Part shown: positions 1 to 8,680 of the stretch, in pieces | Position numbering within the stretch: position 1 is the first letter of the stretch | Layout: each line of letters starts with the position of its first letter | Notes under the pieces: model-generated | The model's input: the letters and a program-made list of their open reading frames with translations, nothing else | Told to the model about the DNA's origin: nothing | Database searches by the model: none | Made by a program: the position numbers and the translations under genes | Source: Rhizobium hidalgonense | GTDB lineage: Bacteria; Pseudomonadota; Alphaproteobacteria; Rhizobiales; Rhizobiaceae | NCBI RefSeq assembly: GCF_002914525.1 | Contig: NZ_LODW01000045.1 | Coordinates: 1-64,000, forward strand | Length of the DNA: 64,000 nt | Reading direction: 5' to 3'

Positions 1-70
1 AAGGATGAATCTGATTTGCGTCCAAAAGGGAATCCCAATTGCGATTCCACCTAAAATCATCCCGCTCTAG
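1..70. repeat. Possible decayed RIME1-type intergenic repeat
   Basis: Bases 50-70 read like the right end of the Rhizobium RIME1 element (CCTAAAATCATCC then GCTCTAG), closely matching the right end of the clearer copy at 35565-35676. The left half is diverged. Inside it, 29-34 (GGAATC) and 43-48 (GATTCC) form a weak hairpin followed on the minus strand by four T, which could end the pot operon. The element abuts the potI stop codon. The left end may lie outside the window, so the call is tentative. Confidence 0.4.
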
Positions 71-71
71 T

Positions 72-890
72 CTAAGCCCCGGCAGCCGCCGCACGCTCAT
101 CCCGCTGGCGCTGGATTTCGCGGCGCTTGGTGACGATCGAGGCGCAGATGACGCCGACCGCAACGATGCCGATCAGGATCGTGCAGACCGCGTTGATCTC
201 GGGCGTCACGCCGAGGCGAACCTGGCTGTAGATCCGCATCGGCAGTGTGGTGGCGCCCGGCCCCGAGGTGAAACTGGCGATCACCAGATCGTCGAGCGAC
301 AGGGTGAAGGCAAGGATCCAGCCCGAGATCACGGCCGGTGCGATGATCGGCAGGGTGATCTCGAAAAAGGTGCGCACCGGCGGCGCGCCGAGATCCTGGG
401 CCGCCTCCTCGATCGACTGATCGAAGCTCAACAGGCGCGACTGCACGACGACGGCGACGAAGCACATGGTCAGCGTCGTATGCGCCAGCGTGATCGTCCA
501 GAAACCGCGGTCGAAGCCAATGGCGACGAAGAGCAGCAGCAGCGACAGGCCGGTGATGACGTCAGGCATGACGAGCGGCGCATAGATCATGCCGGAAAAC
601 AGCATGCGGCCGCGAAAGCGCGTGTAGCGCACCAGCGTCAACGCCGCCATCGTGCCGAGGATCGTTGCCAGCGTCGCCGACAATAGGCCGACACGGATCG
701 TCACCCAGGCGGCGTCGAGCAGGCCCTGGTTCGAGAGCAGCGAGACATACCATTTCGTGGAGAAGCCGCCCCAGACGGTGACGAGCTTCGATTCGTTGAA
801 GGAGAAGATCACCAGAAGCACAATCGGCAGATAGAGGAAGGCAAAGCCGAGCGTGACGGAGACGATGTTGAAGCGGGTCCATTTCAGCAT
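72..890 (-). CDS. potI: Putrescine/spermidine-type ABC transporter permease PotI
   Basis: Second inner-membrane permease of a polyamine ABC importer. The 272-residue protein has about six hydrophobic segments, beginning with one at roughly residues 10-30. It carries the cytoplasmic EAA loop (EEAAQDLGAPP, about residues 163-173) that docks on the ATPase. Length fits the PotI/PotC family. It is the last gene of potFGHI, 3 bases after potH. The family assignment is firm from the pairing with PotH, PotG and PotF; whether the substrate is putrescine rather than another polyamine cannot be read from the sequence. Confidence 0.88.
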   Translation of the reverse strand: MLKWTRFNIVSVTLGFAFLYLPIVLLVIFSFNESKLVTVWGGFSTKWYVSLLSNQGLLDAAWVTIRVGLLSATLATILGTMAALTLVRYTRFRGRMLFSGMIYAPLVMPDVITGLSLLLLFVAIGFDRGFWTITLAHTTLTMCFVAVVVQSRLLSFDQSIEEAAQDLGAPPVRTFFEITLPIIAPAVISGWILAFTLSLDDLVIASFTSGPGATTLPMRIYSQVRLGVTPEINAVCTILIGIVAVGVICASIVTKRREIQRQRDERAAAAGA

Positions 891-893
891 GGC

Positions 894-1805
894 TTATTTC
901 CCCCGCTCTTCGGCTTTGGCCTGGGCGTTCTGGAAGAAGACGATCGGGATCACCAGGATCATCAGCAGGATCGTTGCCACCGCCGAGGAGACCGGCCAGT
1001 CGCGGTTGGCGTTGAACTCGTTCCAGAGCGTCTTGCCGATCATCAGCGTCTGCGAACCGCCGAGCAGGTCGGGAATGACGAATTCACCGACGGCGGGAAT
1101 GAAGACCAGCATGCAGCCGGCGACCACACCGGGGATCGACAGCGGAAAGGTGACGCGCCAGAAGGCCCGGATCGGCGTGCAACCGAGATCCTGCGCCGCC
1201 TCGATCAGCGTACCGTCCATCTTTTCCAGCGCTGAATAGAGCGGCAGCACCATGAAGGGCAGATAGGAATAGACGATGCCGATATAGACGGCGGTATTGG
1301 TGTTGAGGATGATCAGTGGGCTGTCGATGATGTGCAGCGACAGGAGAAGCTGGTTGAGAAGGCCTTCCGGCTTCAGGATCGCGATCCATGAATAGACGCG
1401 GATCAGGAAGCTCGTCCAGAACGGCAGGATGACCAGCATCACCAGCGTCGGGCGGATGGTGCGCGGCGCCTGTGCCATGCCGTAGGCAATCGGATAGGCA
1501 ATCAGCAGGGTGAGGAAAGTCGAGATCCCGGCAATCACCACGCTCGAGATATAGGCATTGATATAGAGCGCATCCTCGGTGAGGTAGGCGTAATTGTCGA
1601 AGGAAAGCTCGCCGATCTTGCTCCACAGCCCGGCCCAGCCATCGGCAAGCGAGAAGACCGGCACATAAGGCGGCATGGCGATCGCCGTCGTCGACAGCGA
1701 AATCCGAAAGACGATGAAGAACGGCGCCAGGAAGAAGAGCAGCAGCCAGGCGTAGGGGATGGTGATGACGAGCCGATTGTAGAGGCCGGAGGTGAGCTTG
1801 CCCAT
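894..1805 (-). CDS. potH: Putrescine/spermidine-type ABC transporter permease PotH
   Basis: First inner-membrane permease of the polyamine importer, 303 residues. An N-terminal membrane segment (about 14-34) is followed by a periplasmic stretch and five further hydrophobic segments. The EAA loop reads EAAQDLGCTPIRAF, as expected for the ATPase-docking site. It starts 4 bases after potG and is followed 3 bases later by potI, so the three are probably translated together. PotH members are somewhat longer at the N-terminus than PotI members, as seen here. Confidence 0.88.
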   Translation of the reverse strand: MGKLTSGLYNRLVITIPYAWLLLFFLAPFFIVFRISLSTTAIAMPPYVPVFSLADGWAGLWSKIGELSFDNYAYLTEDALYINAYISSVVIAGISTFLTLLIAYPIAYGMAQAPRTIRPTLVMLVILPFWTSFLIRVYSWIAILKPEGLLNQLLLSLHIIDSPLIILNTNTAVYIGIVYSYLPFMVLPLYSALEKMDGTLIEAAQDLGCTPIRAFWRVTFPLSIPGVVAGCMLVFIPAVGEFVIPDLLGGSQTLMIGKTLWNEFNANRDWPVSSAVATILLMILVIPIVFFQNAQAKAEERGK

Positions 1806-1809
1806 GATC

Positions 1810-2952
1810 TCAATCCTTCAGCAGAACGCCGGCGTTCTCGTCGAACGAGATCCAGACGTCCTGGTCGTAGGTGAAGGGGTCGTCAACGGAGCGCTGTGCA
1901 TTGAGGGAAGAGGCCTTGACGATCTTGCCGCTCTGCAATTTCACATGGAAGACGGTCATATCGCCGAGATAGGCGATGTCCCAGAGTTCGCCCCTGGCGG
2001 CATTGACCGAAGCATTGACCGGCGCCTGGCGCCCGACCCGCATCTTTTCAGGCCGGATGGCGAAGCCGACGGCGCTGCCGGCCGAAGGTGTCTCGGCGGC
2101 GGCGACACGTACGTTGAAGCCGCTGTCGACTGATATTTCGACGGTGCCGTTGCCCGATGCGGCGACCTTGCCGTCGAAGATGTTGACGTCGCCGATGAAA
2201 TCCGCAACGAAACGGGAATTCGGCGCCTCGTAGATTTCCGCTGGTGTCGCCACCTGCACGACCTTGCCGTGGCTCATGACGGCGATGCGATCGGCCATGG
2301 TCATCGCCTCTTCCTGGTCGTGGGTGACGACGACGAAGGTGAGGCCGAGGTTCTGCTGCAGGTCCATCAGTTCGAACTGGGTTTCCTCGCGCAGCTTCTT
2401 GTCGAGTGCGCCGAGCGGTTCGTCGAGCAGCAGTACCTTCGGGCGCTTGGCGAGCGAGCGGGCCAGTGCCACACGCTGGCGCTGACCGCCGGAAAGCTGG
2501 TTCGGCTTGCGCGAGGCGAACTGCTCGAGCTTGACAAGCTTCAGCATCTGCGAGACGCGCTCGGTCATCTCATCCTTGGGCATACCGTCCTGCTTCAGGC
2601 CGAAAGCGATATTCTTCTCCACCGTCATGTGCGGGAAAAGCGCATAGGACTGGAACATCATGTTGACCGGCCGCTTATAGGGCGGCGTGCCGGCCATATC
2701 GGTTCCGTCGAGAACGATCTCGCCGGAGGTCGGCTGCTCGAAGCCCGCGAGCATGCGCAGCAGTGTGGACTTGCCGCAGCCCGAAGCGCCGAGCAGCGCG
2801 AAAAACTCGCGGTGATAGATATCAAGCGACAGATTGTCGACGGCGGTAAAATCGCCGAAGCGCTTGGTGACATTCTTGAAAGCAATGAAGGGTTTTGCAG
2901 AGGGATCGGTCCAAGGCGCGAAAGCGCGGCGGATATTGCCGAGAGACTTCAT
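1810..2952 (-). CDS. potG: Polyamine ABC transporter ATP-binding protein PotG
   Basis: ATPase that powers the PotHI permease, 380 residues. Walker A is GASGCGKST (about 55-63), the ABC signature is LSGGQRQRV, and Walker B ends LLLDEP, followed by the D-loop ALD and the switch histidine in VVTHDQEEA. The C-terminal third is the TOBE/OB-fold region typical of MalK/PotG-type ATPases. The ATG at 2952 was chosen because a GGGGAA ribosome-binding site precedes it at good spacing. The frame stays open to 3033, but that extension runs through the hairpin at 3007-3030 and is not likely to be translated. Confidence 0.9.
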   Translation of the reverse strand: MKSLGNIRRAFAPWTDPSAKPFIAFKNVTKRFGDFTAVDNLSLDIYHREFFALLGASGCGKSTLLRMLAGFEQPTSGEIVLDGTDMAGTPPYKRPVNMMFQSYALFPHMTVEKNIAFGLKQDGMPKDEMTERVSQMLKLVKLEQFASRKPNQLSGGQRQRVALARSLAKRPKVLLLDEPLGALDKKLREETQFELMDLQQNLGLTFVVVTHDQEEAMTMADRIAVMSHGKVVQVATPAEIYEAPNSRFVADFIGDVNIFDGKVAASGNGTVEISVDSGFNVRVAAAETPSAGSAVGFAIRPEKMRVGRQAPVNASVNAARGELWDIAYLGDMTVFHVKLQSGKIVKASSLNAQRSVDDPFTYDQDVWISFDENAGVLLKD

Positions 2953-3006
2953 ATTATTCCCCGAATAAAGGTTTTTCCGGCCTCCGCCCCGGGCCGGTAA
3001 TTGAAA

Positions 3007-3030
3007 GGCCCGGACGTTGCCGTCCGGGCC
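3007..3030 (-). terminator. Hairpin between potF and potG
   Basis: A perfect 10-bp stem (3007-3016 with 3021-3030, GC-rich) and a 4-base loop lie 11 bases after the potF stop. On the minus strand only three T follow, so it is a weak terminator or a 3'-end stabiliser. Such hairpins after binding-protein genes commonly let the binding protein be made in excess of the permease. Confidence 0.7.
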
Positions 3031-3041
3031 CAAGGCTTAAA

Positions 3042-4139
3042 TTACTGGCCGGTAACGACCTTCGTCCAGAGGCGCGTGCCCAGCCGCTGCGTTTTCGGAT
3101 CCCATGGCTTGACCGTGAAGAGGTTCTTCATCACCTCCGCGGTCGGATAGACTGCCGGGTCTTCCAGAATGTCCTTGCTGACGAACTGCTGCGAGGCCTT
3201 GTTGCCGTTGGCATAGAAGGTGTGGTCGCTCGCCTTGGCGATGACCTCAGGCTTCATCATATAATTCAGGAACTCATGGGCTTCGGCGACATGGGGCGCA
3301 TCGGCGGGGATGGCCATCATGTCGAACCACATCTGGGCGCCTTGCGGGGGAACCGAATAATTGACCTCGACGCCGTTCTTGGCTTCGGCCGCACGGTCGC
3401 GCGCCTGCAGCATGTCCCCGGAATAACCGAAGGCGATGCAGATGTCGCCGTTGGCAAGCGCATTGATGTATTCGGACGAGTGGAACTTGCGGATATTGGA
3501 GCGAACCGCCGTCAGCAGTTCTTCGGCCTTCTTGAAATCCTCAGCCTTGGTGGAGTTCGGGTCGAGGCCGAGATAACGAAATGCCGTGGTGATGACGTCC
3601 TTCGGTGTATCGAGAACATAGATGCCGCAATCCTTGAACTTTGCGGCGACCTTCGGATCGAAGATCACTTCGAGGCCGGGCTTGACATCGGGACCGAGAA
3701 TTTCGGCAACCTTCTTGACGTTGTAGCCGATGCCGTCGGTACCCCACATGTAATCGACCGCGTGTTCGTTGCCCGGGTCATATTCGGCAGTGCGCTGCTG
3801 GATCACATCCCACATGTTGGAAAGGTTCGGCAGTTTCGACTTGTCGAGCTTCTGGAAAACGCCGGCCTGAATCTGGCGCTGCAGGAAGTCGGCTGTGGGA
3901 ACGACAACGTCATAACCGGTGCCCCCGGCAAGCAGCTTGGTTTCCACGGTCTCGTTGGAATCGAAGGTGTCGTAGACGACCTTGATGCCGGTTTCCTTGG
4001 TGAAGTCGGCAAGGATGGAGTCGTCGATATAATCCGACCAGTTATAGACGTTGACCACGCGCTCCTGGGCAAAGGCCGGCGCGGCGGCAAGAAGTGCGGC
4101 AACGGCAACGGCCGTCACACTTGGAATGATTGACCTCAT
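3042..4139 (-). CDS. potF: Periplasmic putrescine-binding protein PotF
   Basis: Substrate-binding protein of the importer, 365 residues, belonging to the PotD/PotF family. A signal peptide is clear (MRSIIPSVTAVAV, then a hydrophobic run to AFAQE, cleaved near residue 24). The mature N-terminus VVNVYNWSDYIDDSIL is the family hallmark. The ATG at 4139 was chosen for the AGGAGA ribosome-binding site just upstream; the frame is open to 4238 but that part lacks a signal peptide. First gene of potFGHI. Putrescine is preferred over spermidine because of the PotFGHI-like order, but this is inference. Confidence 0.88.
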   Translation of the reverse strand: MRSIIPSVTAVAVAALLAAAPAFAQERVVNVYNWSDYIDDSILADFTKETGIKVVYDTFDSNETVETKLLAGGTGYDVVVPTADFLQRQIQAGVFQKLDKSKLPNLSNMWDVIQQRTAEYDPGNEHAVDYMWGTDGIGYNVKKVAEILGPDVKPGLEVIFDPKVAAKFKDCGIYVLDTPKDVITTAFRYLGLDPNSTKAEDFKKAEELLTAVRSNIRKFHSSEYINALANGDICIAFGYSGDMLQARDRAAEAKNGVEVNYSVPPQGAQMWFDMMAIPADAPHVAEAHEFLNYMMKPEVIAKASDHTFYANGNKASQQFVSKDILEDPAVYPTAEVMKNLFTVKPWDPKTQRLGTRLWTKVVTGQ

Positions 4140-4265
4140 GACTTCTCCTGTTTGTTCAAAGAGCCCGCACCCCCGGACATCTTTTCCCTCTGGTTTTGCC
4201 TGCAGACTAAGAAGGAATTTCACAGCCCACAAGCGCAAAATCCTGCGCCTTCAATGATTTCACAA

Positions 4266-5675
4266 TCACTGGAAATCGAAGGCGCTGAGCCCCGCCACCA
4301 TCTCGTCGAGCCCCAGCGGCCGCGTCACCGGCGGTTCGGCGCGGGAAAGGCAGCCGCGCCGCTCGCAGAGCCGACAGGCCGGACCGATTGCGACCGGCTC
4401 GAGCACTGTTGCCTGGCCATAGACCAGTGCGTCGCCAAGGGCGGCATCGCAGCCGATCAGGATCGCGGTGCGCCTCAGCCTTTCGCCGAATTCGACGCTC
4501 GGCCCCTCCAGGGTGCGGGCGACCGTCAAGAAGGAGGCGCCATCCGGCGTGACTACGGTTTCGGCGAGGATCTGGCCGGGCTGCAGGAAGGCCGCGTGGA
4601 TATTGAGCTTCGGACAGCCGCCGCCGAAACGGGCCTGCGGAAAACCCTGGGCGCCTGCCCGCCGCAGCCGGTGGCCGGCGGCATCGATCTCGATCAGGAA
4701 GAAGGGAATGGCGGCAGCTCCCGGCCGCTGCAGCATCGTCAGGCGTGCGGCGGCATGGCCGAAGGAGACGCCGAAACGCGCCCGCAGAATATCGATGTCA
4801 TAACGCGTTGCCTTGGCCGCGGAAAGAAAGGCTTCGTAGGGCATGGCCAGCGCCAGAGCGGCGATGCGGGCAAGCTCGAAGCGGGCGATGCGGCGCGCCT
4901 CGGCGGAGGAGAGCTGGAGATCGTCGAGCTCGGCATCGATGGCCGGCGACAAGGCAAGCGTCGCTGCCTCGATCGATATCTCGTGCGCGCGGTCGGCCTG
5001 CGACAGGCGCTCGGAGATGAACAGCCGCATCGAATGGCGGTCGAAACGGCGGCGCAGATCCGGCATGACATGGACCGGCAGGACTCGCACCGCAATGCCG
5101 CGCTCGGCGCGCAGCCAATCCTTCAGGCCGGCAGCAAGATCGAGGCCGCCGGGCAACGTCGCCGCAAAGGCTTCCGCCGCCATCTCGATCCGTCCGAAAT
5201 AGGCCGACCTGCGTTCCAGCGTCTCGCGCACCTCGTCGAGCGGCAACCGGCCGGCGGCAACCGGCGCGTGACCTTCGGCGGCCATCAGCGCCGTCAGATC
5301 GGACAGCCTTGCCGCCTGCTCGCGATAGGCGCGGTAGAGCTTGATCATGCCGCTTGCCGCATTGGGTGCGGCTTCCGCCACCTCGACCAGTTCCTGGTCG
5401 CCGGGCAGCTCGCCCGACAGCAGCGGATCGGCAAAGACCTCCTTGAGCTGGCCGAGACTGCCGCCGGTCTGCCCGCGCAACTCCTCCAGATCGACCCTGT
5501 AGACGGCCGCGAGCTTCAACAGCAGCTGCACCGTCAGCGGCCGCTGGTTGCGTTCGATCAGGTTCAGATAGGAGGGCGATATTTCCAGCGCCTCGGCCAT
5601 GGCGGTCTGCGTCAGCGTCAGCGCATTGCGGATGCGCCGCAATTTTGGGCCCGCGAATATCTTCCGTTCCGCCAT
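4266..5675 (-). CDS. XRE-family RamB/ScfR-like regulator of acetate or short-chain acyl metabolism
   Basis: A 469-residue regulator. The N-terminus (about 8-65) is a helix-turn-helix of the XRE type ([20 protein letters not shown]). The middle resembles the IrrE/M78 peptidase-like region and the C-terminus carries conserved cysteines ([12 protein letters not shown]) of the DUF2083-type tail. This is the layout of corynebacterial RamB and the short-chain fatty acyl regulators, which control glyoxylate-cycle genes. It is divergent from aceA across 191 bases, so aceA is the likely target. The ATG at 5675 fits an AAAGGG ribosome-binding site; a GTG at 5681 would be too close to it. Confidence 0.8.
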   Translation of the reverse strand: MAERKIFAGPKLRRIRNALTLTQTAMAEALEISPSYLNLIERNQRPLTVQLLLKLAAVYRVDLEELRGQTGGSLGQLKEVFADPLLSGELPGDQELVEVAEAAPNAASGMIKLYRAYREQAARLSDLTALMAAEGHAPVAAGRLPLDEVRETLERRSAYFGRIEMAAEAFAATLPGGLDLAAGLKDWLRAERGIAVRVLPVHVMPDLRRRFDRHSMRLFISERLSQADRAHEISIEAATLALSPAIDAELDDLQLSSAEARRIARFELARIAALALAMPYEAFLSAAKATRYDIDILRARFGVSFGHAAARLTMLQRPGAAAIPFFLIEIDAAGHRLRRAGAQGFPQARFGGGCPKLNIHAAFLQPGQILAETVVTPDGASFLTVARTLEGPSVEFGERLRRTAILIGCDAALGDALVYGQATVLEPVAIGPACRLCERRGCLSRAEPPVTRPLGLDEMVAGLSAFDFQ

Positions 5676-5708
5676 TGTCACACCCTTTGACAGAAAGGTG
5701 GCACCATT

Positions 5709-5728
5709 TTTTACAAAATTTTACAAAT
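5709..5728. promoter_or_regulatory. Tandem 10-bp repeat, candidate operator of the RamB-like regulator
   Basis: Two head-to-tail copies of TTTTACAAA(A/T), at 5709-5718 and 5719-5728, sit between the divergent regulator and aceA. The 10-base period places both copies on one face of the helix. The position is 34 bases before the regulator start and 139 bases before aceA. A role as operator is inferred from place and symmetry only. Confidence 0.5.
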
Positions 5729-5866
5729 TCACAGCGCCACTCTGTCAATCCTCGTCATCTTAACCTCTTTCTGACCCAGAAATCAAAGGTTTTCCTAGCC
5801 ATGTCGCGCGATATTGTCAAACTTGTCATCAACACCCCGATATCGATTTTTTGCGAGGAGATCAGC

Positions 5867-7156
5867 ATGACCGATTTTTACAAGCTTGTTCCAAATGCAC
5901 CGGCAGGCCGCTTCGACGGCATCGACAGGCCCTATTCGGCCGATGACGTGCGGCGGCTCCGGGGCTCGGTGGCGCTGACCCATACGCTGGCCGAAATGGG
6001 GGCGGACCGGTTGTGGCGGCTGCTGCGCCAGGAGGATTTCCTCAATGCGCTCGGCGCGCTTTCCGGCAACCAGGCCATGCAGATGGTACGCGCCGGGCTG
6101 AAGGCGATCTATCTTTCCGGCTGGCAGGTGGCAGCCGACGCCAATACGGCGTCCGCCATGTATCCCGATCAGTCGCTCTACCCGGCCAATGCCGGGCCGG
6201 AGCTTGCCAAGCGCATCAACCGGACGCTGCAGCGCGCCGATCAGATCGAGACTTCGGAGGGCCAGGGGCTTTCCGTCGACTCGTGGTTTGCGCCGATCGT
6301 CGCCGATGCGGAAGCCGGCTTCGGCGGACCGCTCAACGCGTTCGAGATCATGAAGGCCTATATCGAAGCGGGTGCGGCCGGCGTCCATTTCGAGGATCAG
6401 CTCGCCTCGGAGAAGAAATGCGGCCATCTCGGCGGCAAGGTGCTGATCCCGACGGCCGCCCATATCCGCAATCTCAACGCCGCCCGGCTTGCCGCCGACG
6501 TCATGGGTGTTGCGACGCTGGTCATCGCGCGCACCGACGCGGAAGCGGCAAAGCTGCTGACATCCGATATCGACGAGCGCGACCAGCCCTTCGTTGATTA
6601 TGACGCCGGGCGCACGGTCGAAGGTTTCTACCAGGTCAGAAACGGCATCGAGCCCTGCATCGCGCGCGCCGTCGCCTATGCACCGCATTGTGATCTCATC
6701 TGGTGCGAGACTTCCAAGCCGGATCTTGACCAGGCGCGGCGTTTTGCCGAAGGCGTGCACAAGGTCCATCCCGGCAAGCTGCTCGCCTATAATTGCTCGC
6801 CTTCCTTCAACTGGAGGAAAAACCTCGACGAGGCGACGATCGCAAAATTCCAGCGCGAGCTCGGCGCGATGGGCTACAAATTCCAGTTCATCACACTCGC
6901 CGGCTTCCACCAGCTGAATTACGGCATGTACGAACTGGCGCGCGGCTACAAGCAGCGGCAGATGTCGGCCTATTCCGAACTGCAGCAGGCGGAATTCGAC
7001 GCCGAGGTCAATGGCTACACCGCCACCAAACACCAGCGCGAGGTCGGCACCGGCTATTTCGACGCCGTGTCGCTCGCCATTACCGGCGGCCGGTCATCGA
7101 CCACGGCGATGCACGGCTCAACCGAACATGCGCAGTTCAAACCGGCTGCGGAATAG
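5867..7156 (+). CDS. aceA: Isocitrate lyase
   Basis: Cleaves isocitrate to glyoxylate and succinate, the first step of the glyoxylate shunt used for growth on acetate and fatty acids. The 429-residue protein carries the catalytic signature KKCGHLGGK (about 183-191, active-site Cys185), the metal-binding region [10 protein letters not shown], and the conserved end-region NCSPSFNW. The ATG at 5867 has a GAGGAG ribosome-binding site 7 bases upstream; an in-frame open stretch back to 5645 crosses the promoter region and the neighbouring gene's start, and was rejected. Malate synthase is not in the window. Confidence 0.95.
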   Translation: MTDFYKLVPNAPAGRFDGIDRPYSADDVRRLRGSVALTHTLAEMGADRLWRLLRQEDFLNALGALSGNQAMQMVRAGLKAIYLSGWQVAADANTASAMYPDQSLYPANAGPELAKRINRTLQRADQIETSEGQGLSVDSWFAPIVADAEAGFGGPLNAFEIMKAYIEAGAAGVHFEDQLASEKKCGHLGGKVLIPTAAHIRNLNAARLAADVMGVATLVIARTDAEAAKLLTSDIDERDQPFVDYDAGRTVEGFYQVRNGIEPCIARAVAYAPHCDLIWCETSKPDLDQARRFAEGVHKVHPGKLLAYNCSPSFNWRKNLDEATIAKFQRELGAMGYKFQFITLAGFHQLNYGMYELARGYKQRQMSAYSELQQAEFDAEVNGYTATKHQREVGTGYFDAVSLAITGGRSSTTAMHGSTEHAQFKPAAE

Positions 7157-7177
7157 AGCAAAGAGGAGGAGAAGATC

Positions 7178-7414
7178 ATGGCATCCATTTCACGCGTCAG
7201 GGAACGGGCCGAGGAGCAGGCGACCAGTATGAGCGAGGATCAGCAGACGACGATCCGCATGCTCGCCAACGACCTGCATCGGCTGAACCAGTCAGTCATG
7301 AAAGCCGTCGAGGCCGGCGTCTCGGTCGAGCTGGTGCGCTCGGCCCGCCATCACGGCGGCGACGGCAACTGGGGCGACCTGCTGATCCCCGTCGTCGTCA
7401 CCAACCGGCATTGA
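7178..7414 (+). CDS. Small conserved-looking protein downstream of aceA, function unknown
   Basis: A 78-residue, hydrophilic protein without signal peptide or membrane segment. An AGGAGGAG ribosome-binding site precedes the ATG, and the gene starts 21 bases after aceA on the same strand, so it is probably cotranscribed. The N-terminal two thirds look helical (RVRERAEEQATS, LANDLHRLNQSVMKAVEAG); the C-terminus has a GGDGNWGDLLIPVV stretch. I do not recognise a family. A strong terminator follows, which closes an aceA-plus-this-gene unit. Confidence 0.7.
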   Translation: MASISRVRERAEEQATSMSEDQQTTIRMLANDLHRLNQSVMKAVEAGVSVELVRSARHHGGDGNWGDLLIPVVVTNRH

Positions 7415-7421
7415 GGAGAAC

Positions 7422-7451
7422 CGCCCGCGCATCCGAAGAGATGCGCGGGCG
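7422..7451 (+). terminator. Rho-independent terminator after the aceA operon
   Basis: An 11-bp perfect GC-rich stem (7422-7432 with 7441-7451) and an 8-base loop are followed by TTT. It lies between the convergent small gene and the LysR gene and may serve both strands. Confidence 0.75.
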
Positions 7452-7465
7452 TTTCATCACCAATT

Positions 7466-8335
7466 TCAGCCGCGGCTCGGCCGTTTTCCGGCGAACAGAT
7501 CGGCATAACTTCTGATGAGTTTGGTCATGCGGTCGGCGACCGTGCGGATCTCCGGGCGATGGCGGTCCTCGGCGTTCATGACGATCCATTGCGCGTGGCG
7601 CAATTCCGGCAGTTCGCCGCCAAGCCGCTGCAAATCTGGATGGAGATCGCCGACAAAACAGGGAAGCACCGCCTTGCCGGCGCCGGCGCGCACCAGATCC
7701 GGCAGCGAACGCGGCCGGTTGACGGTGGCGACGATCGCGGCTGCAGCATTGGCGTGCGGCCAGCGCAGATAGGCCGAGATTGCCTCCTCCTCGGCAACCG
7801 CAATCCAGCGCTCGTCCGTCTCGGCGGCGTTGCGTCTGATATAACAGGCATAGGCGACTTCACCGAGCCGGCGGGCGGCAAGATTGGCCTCCTCAGGTTC
7901 GAAGGCGCGAATACCGATATCGCTCTCGCGATAGGCAAGGCTCGCCCGCGCCTCGCCGATGGTGAGCGAAATGGCAAAGCCATCACCCGGCATGCGGATG
8001 GCGGCAAAATTCTCCGTCAGCAGCCAGGCGAGCCAGGTGCCGGCGGCAACCTTGACGGTCGTGCCGCCCTCGCCCGATTGCCGCCACGCCTCCACCTTGC
8101 GGGCGGCAGCCTCCATCTCCTGAAGGTGATCGAGCAGCGCCTGGCCATCCCGCGTCAGGCGGTAGCCGGTCTGGCTGCGTGAAAACAAGGCGCGGCCGAC
8201 CTCCTGTTCGAGATCGAGCATCCGCCGGCCGACGGTCGCCGGGCTGAGCCCGCTTGCCGTGCTTGCTCCCGTCAAGCCGCCAAGGCGAGCAACCTGCAGG
8301 AAAAGCTGATAGGAATCCCAATTCGCGTTTTTCAT
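7466..8335 (-). CDS. LysR-family transcriptional regulator
   Basis: A 289-residue DNA-binding regulator. The N-terminal winged helix spans about residues 1-65 (LTGASTASGLSPATVGRRMLDLEQEVG as recognition region, then RALFSRSQTGYRLT). The rest is the co-inducer domain, somewhat diverged from typical members. It is divergent from a small gene at 8426 with a 90-base gap, the usual arrangement for a LysR regulator and a target, and convergent with the aceA unit. The effector is unknown. Confidence 0.8.
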   Translation of the reverse strand: MKNANWDSYQLFLQVARLGGLTGASTASGLSPATVGRRMLDLEQEVGRALFSRSQTGYRLTRDGQALLDHLQEMEAAARKVEAWRQSGEGGTTVKVAAGTWLAWLLTENFAAIRMPGDGFAISLTIGEARASLAYRESDIGIRAFEPEEANLAARRLGEVAYACYIRRNAAETDERWIAVAEEEAISAYLRWPHANAAAAIVATVNRPRSLPDLVRAGAGKAVLPCFVGDLHPDLQRLGGELPELRHAQWIVMNAEDRHRPEIRTVADRMTKLIRSYADLFAGKRPSRG

Positions 8336-8425
8336 CGATGAAAAACATAGCGGGATTTTCTCTGTTTATGAAGAGAAATTTGATGCCTAAATCAGGTGAT
8401 GTCTTCTACAGGAAAGGACATCGCC

Positions 8426-8680
8426 ATGATCGACATGATGACCATCGCAGGCACGCTGGGATATCGACACCGTCGCGGGCCAAGCGGGGACAAGACGGAG
8501 GAGGATCGGTTCTATGCCGAGTTCGGAGACAACGGCCTCATCCGCTTCGCCAGCTGGCTGACCTCGCTTGACCTCATGCTGAAGCGTGTCGCGTCGAAAG
8601 GACTACGCCGCAAAGCCGCGGCGCAATCCTGCGATAGCTGCGGCTGCGTGCCTCAGGCGACTTTTCTTGCGCCGAGGTGA
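8426..8680 (+). CDS. Small protein of unknown function, divergent from the LysR gene
   Basis: An 84-residue frame. The ATG at 8426 follows GGAAAGGA at acceptable spacing; an upstream in-frame ATG at 8396 lacks a site. The protein has no signal peptide; a CDSCGC cluster near the C-terminus could bind metal. The 3' end overlaps the end of the convergent chemoreceptor gene by 28 bases. No family recognised. Its place opposite the LysR regulator makes it a candidate target, but it could be a chance frame. Confidence 0.45.
   Translation: MIDMMTIAGTLGYRHRRGPSGDKTEEDRFYAEFGDNGLIRFASWLTSLDLMLKRVASKGLRRKAAAQSCDSCGCVPQATFLAPR

Noticed and set aside
4152..5690. A 512-residue open frame on the plus strand
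   Set aside because: It mirrors the RamB-like regulator on the other strand and translates to a low-complexity Arg/Gly-rich product.
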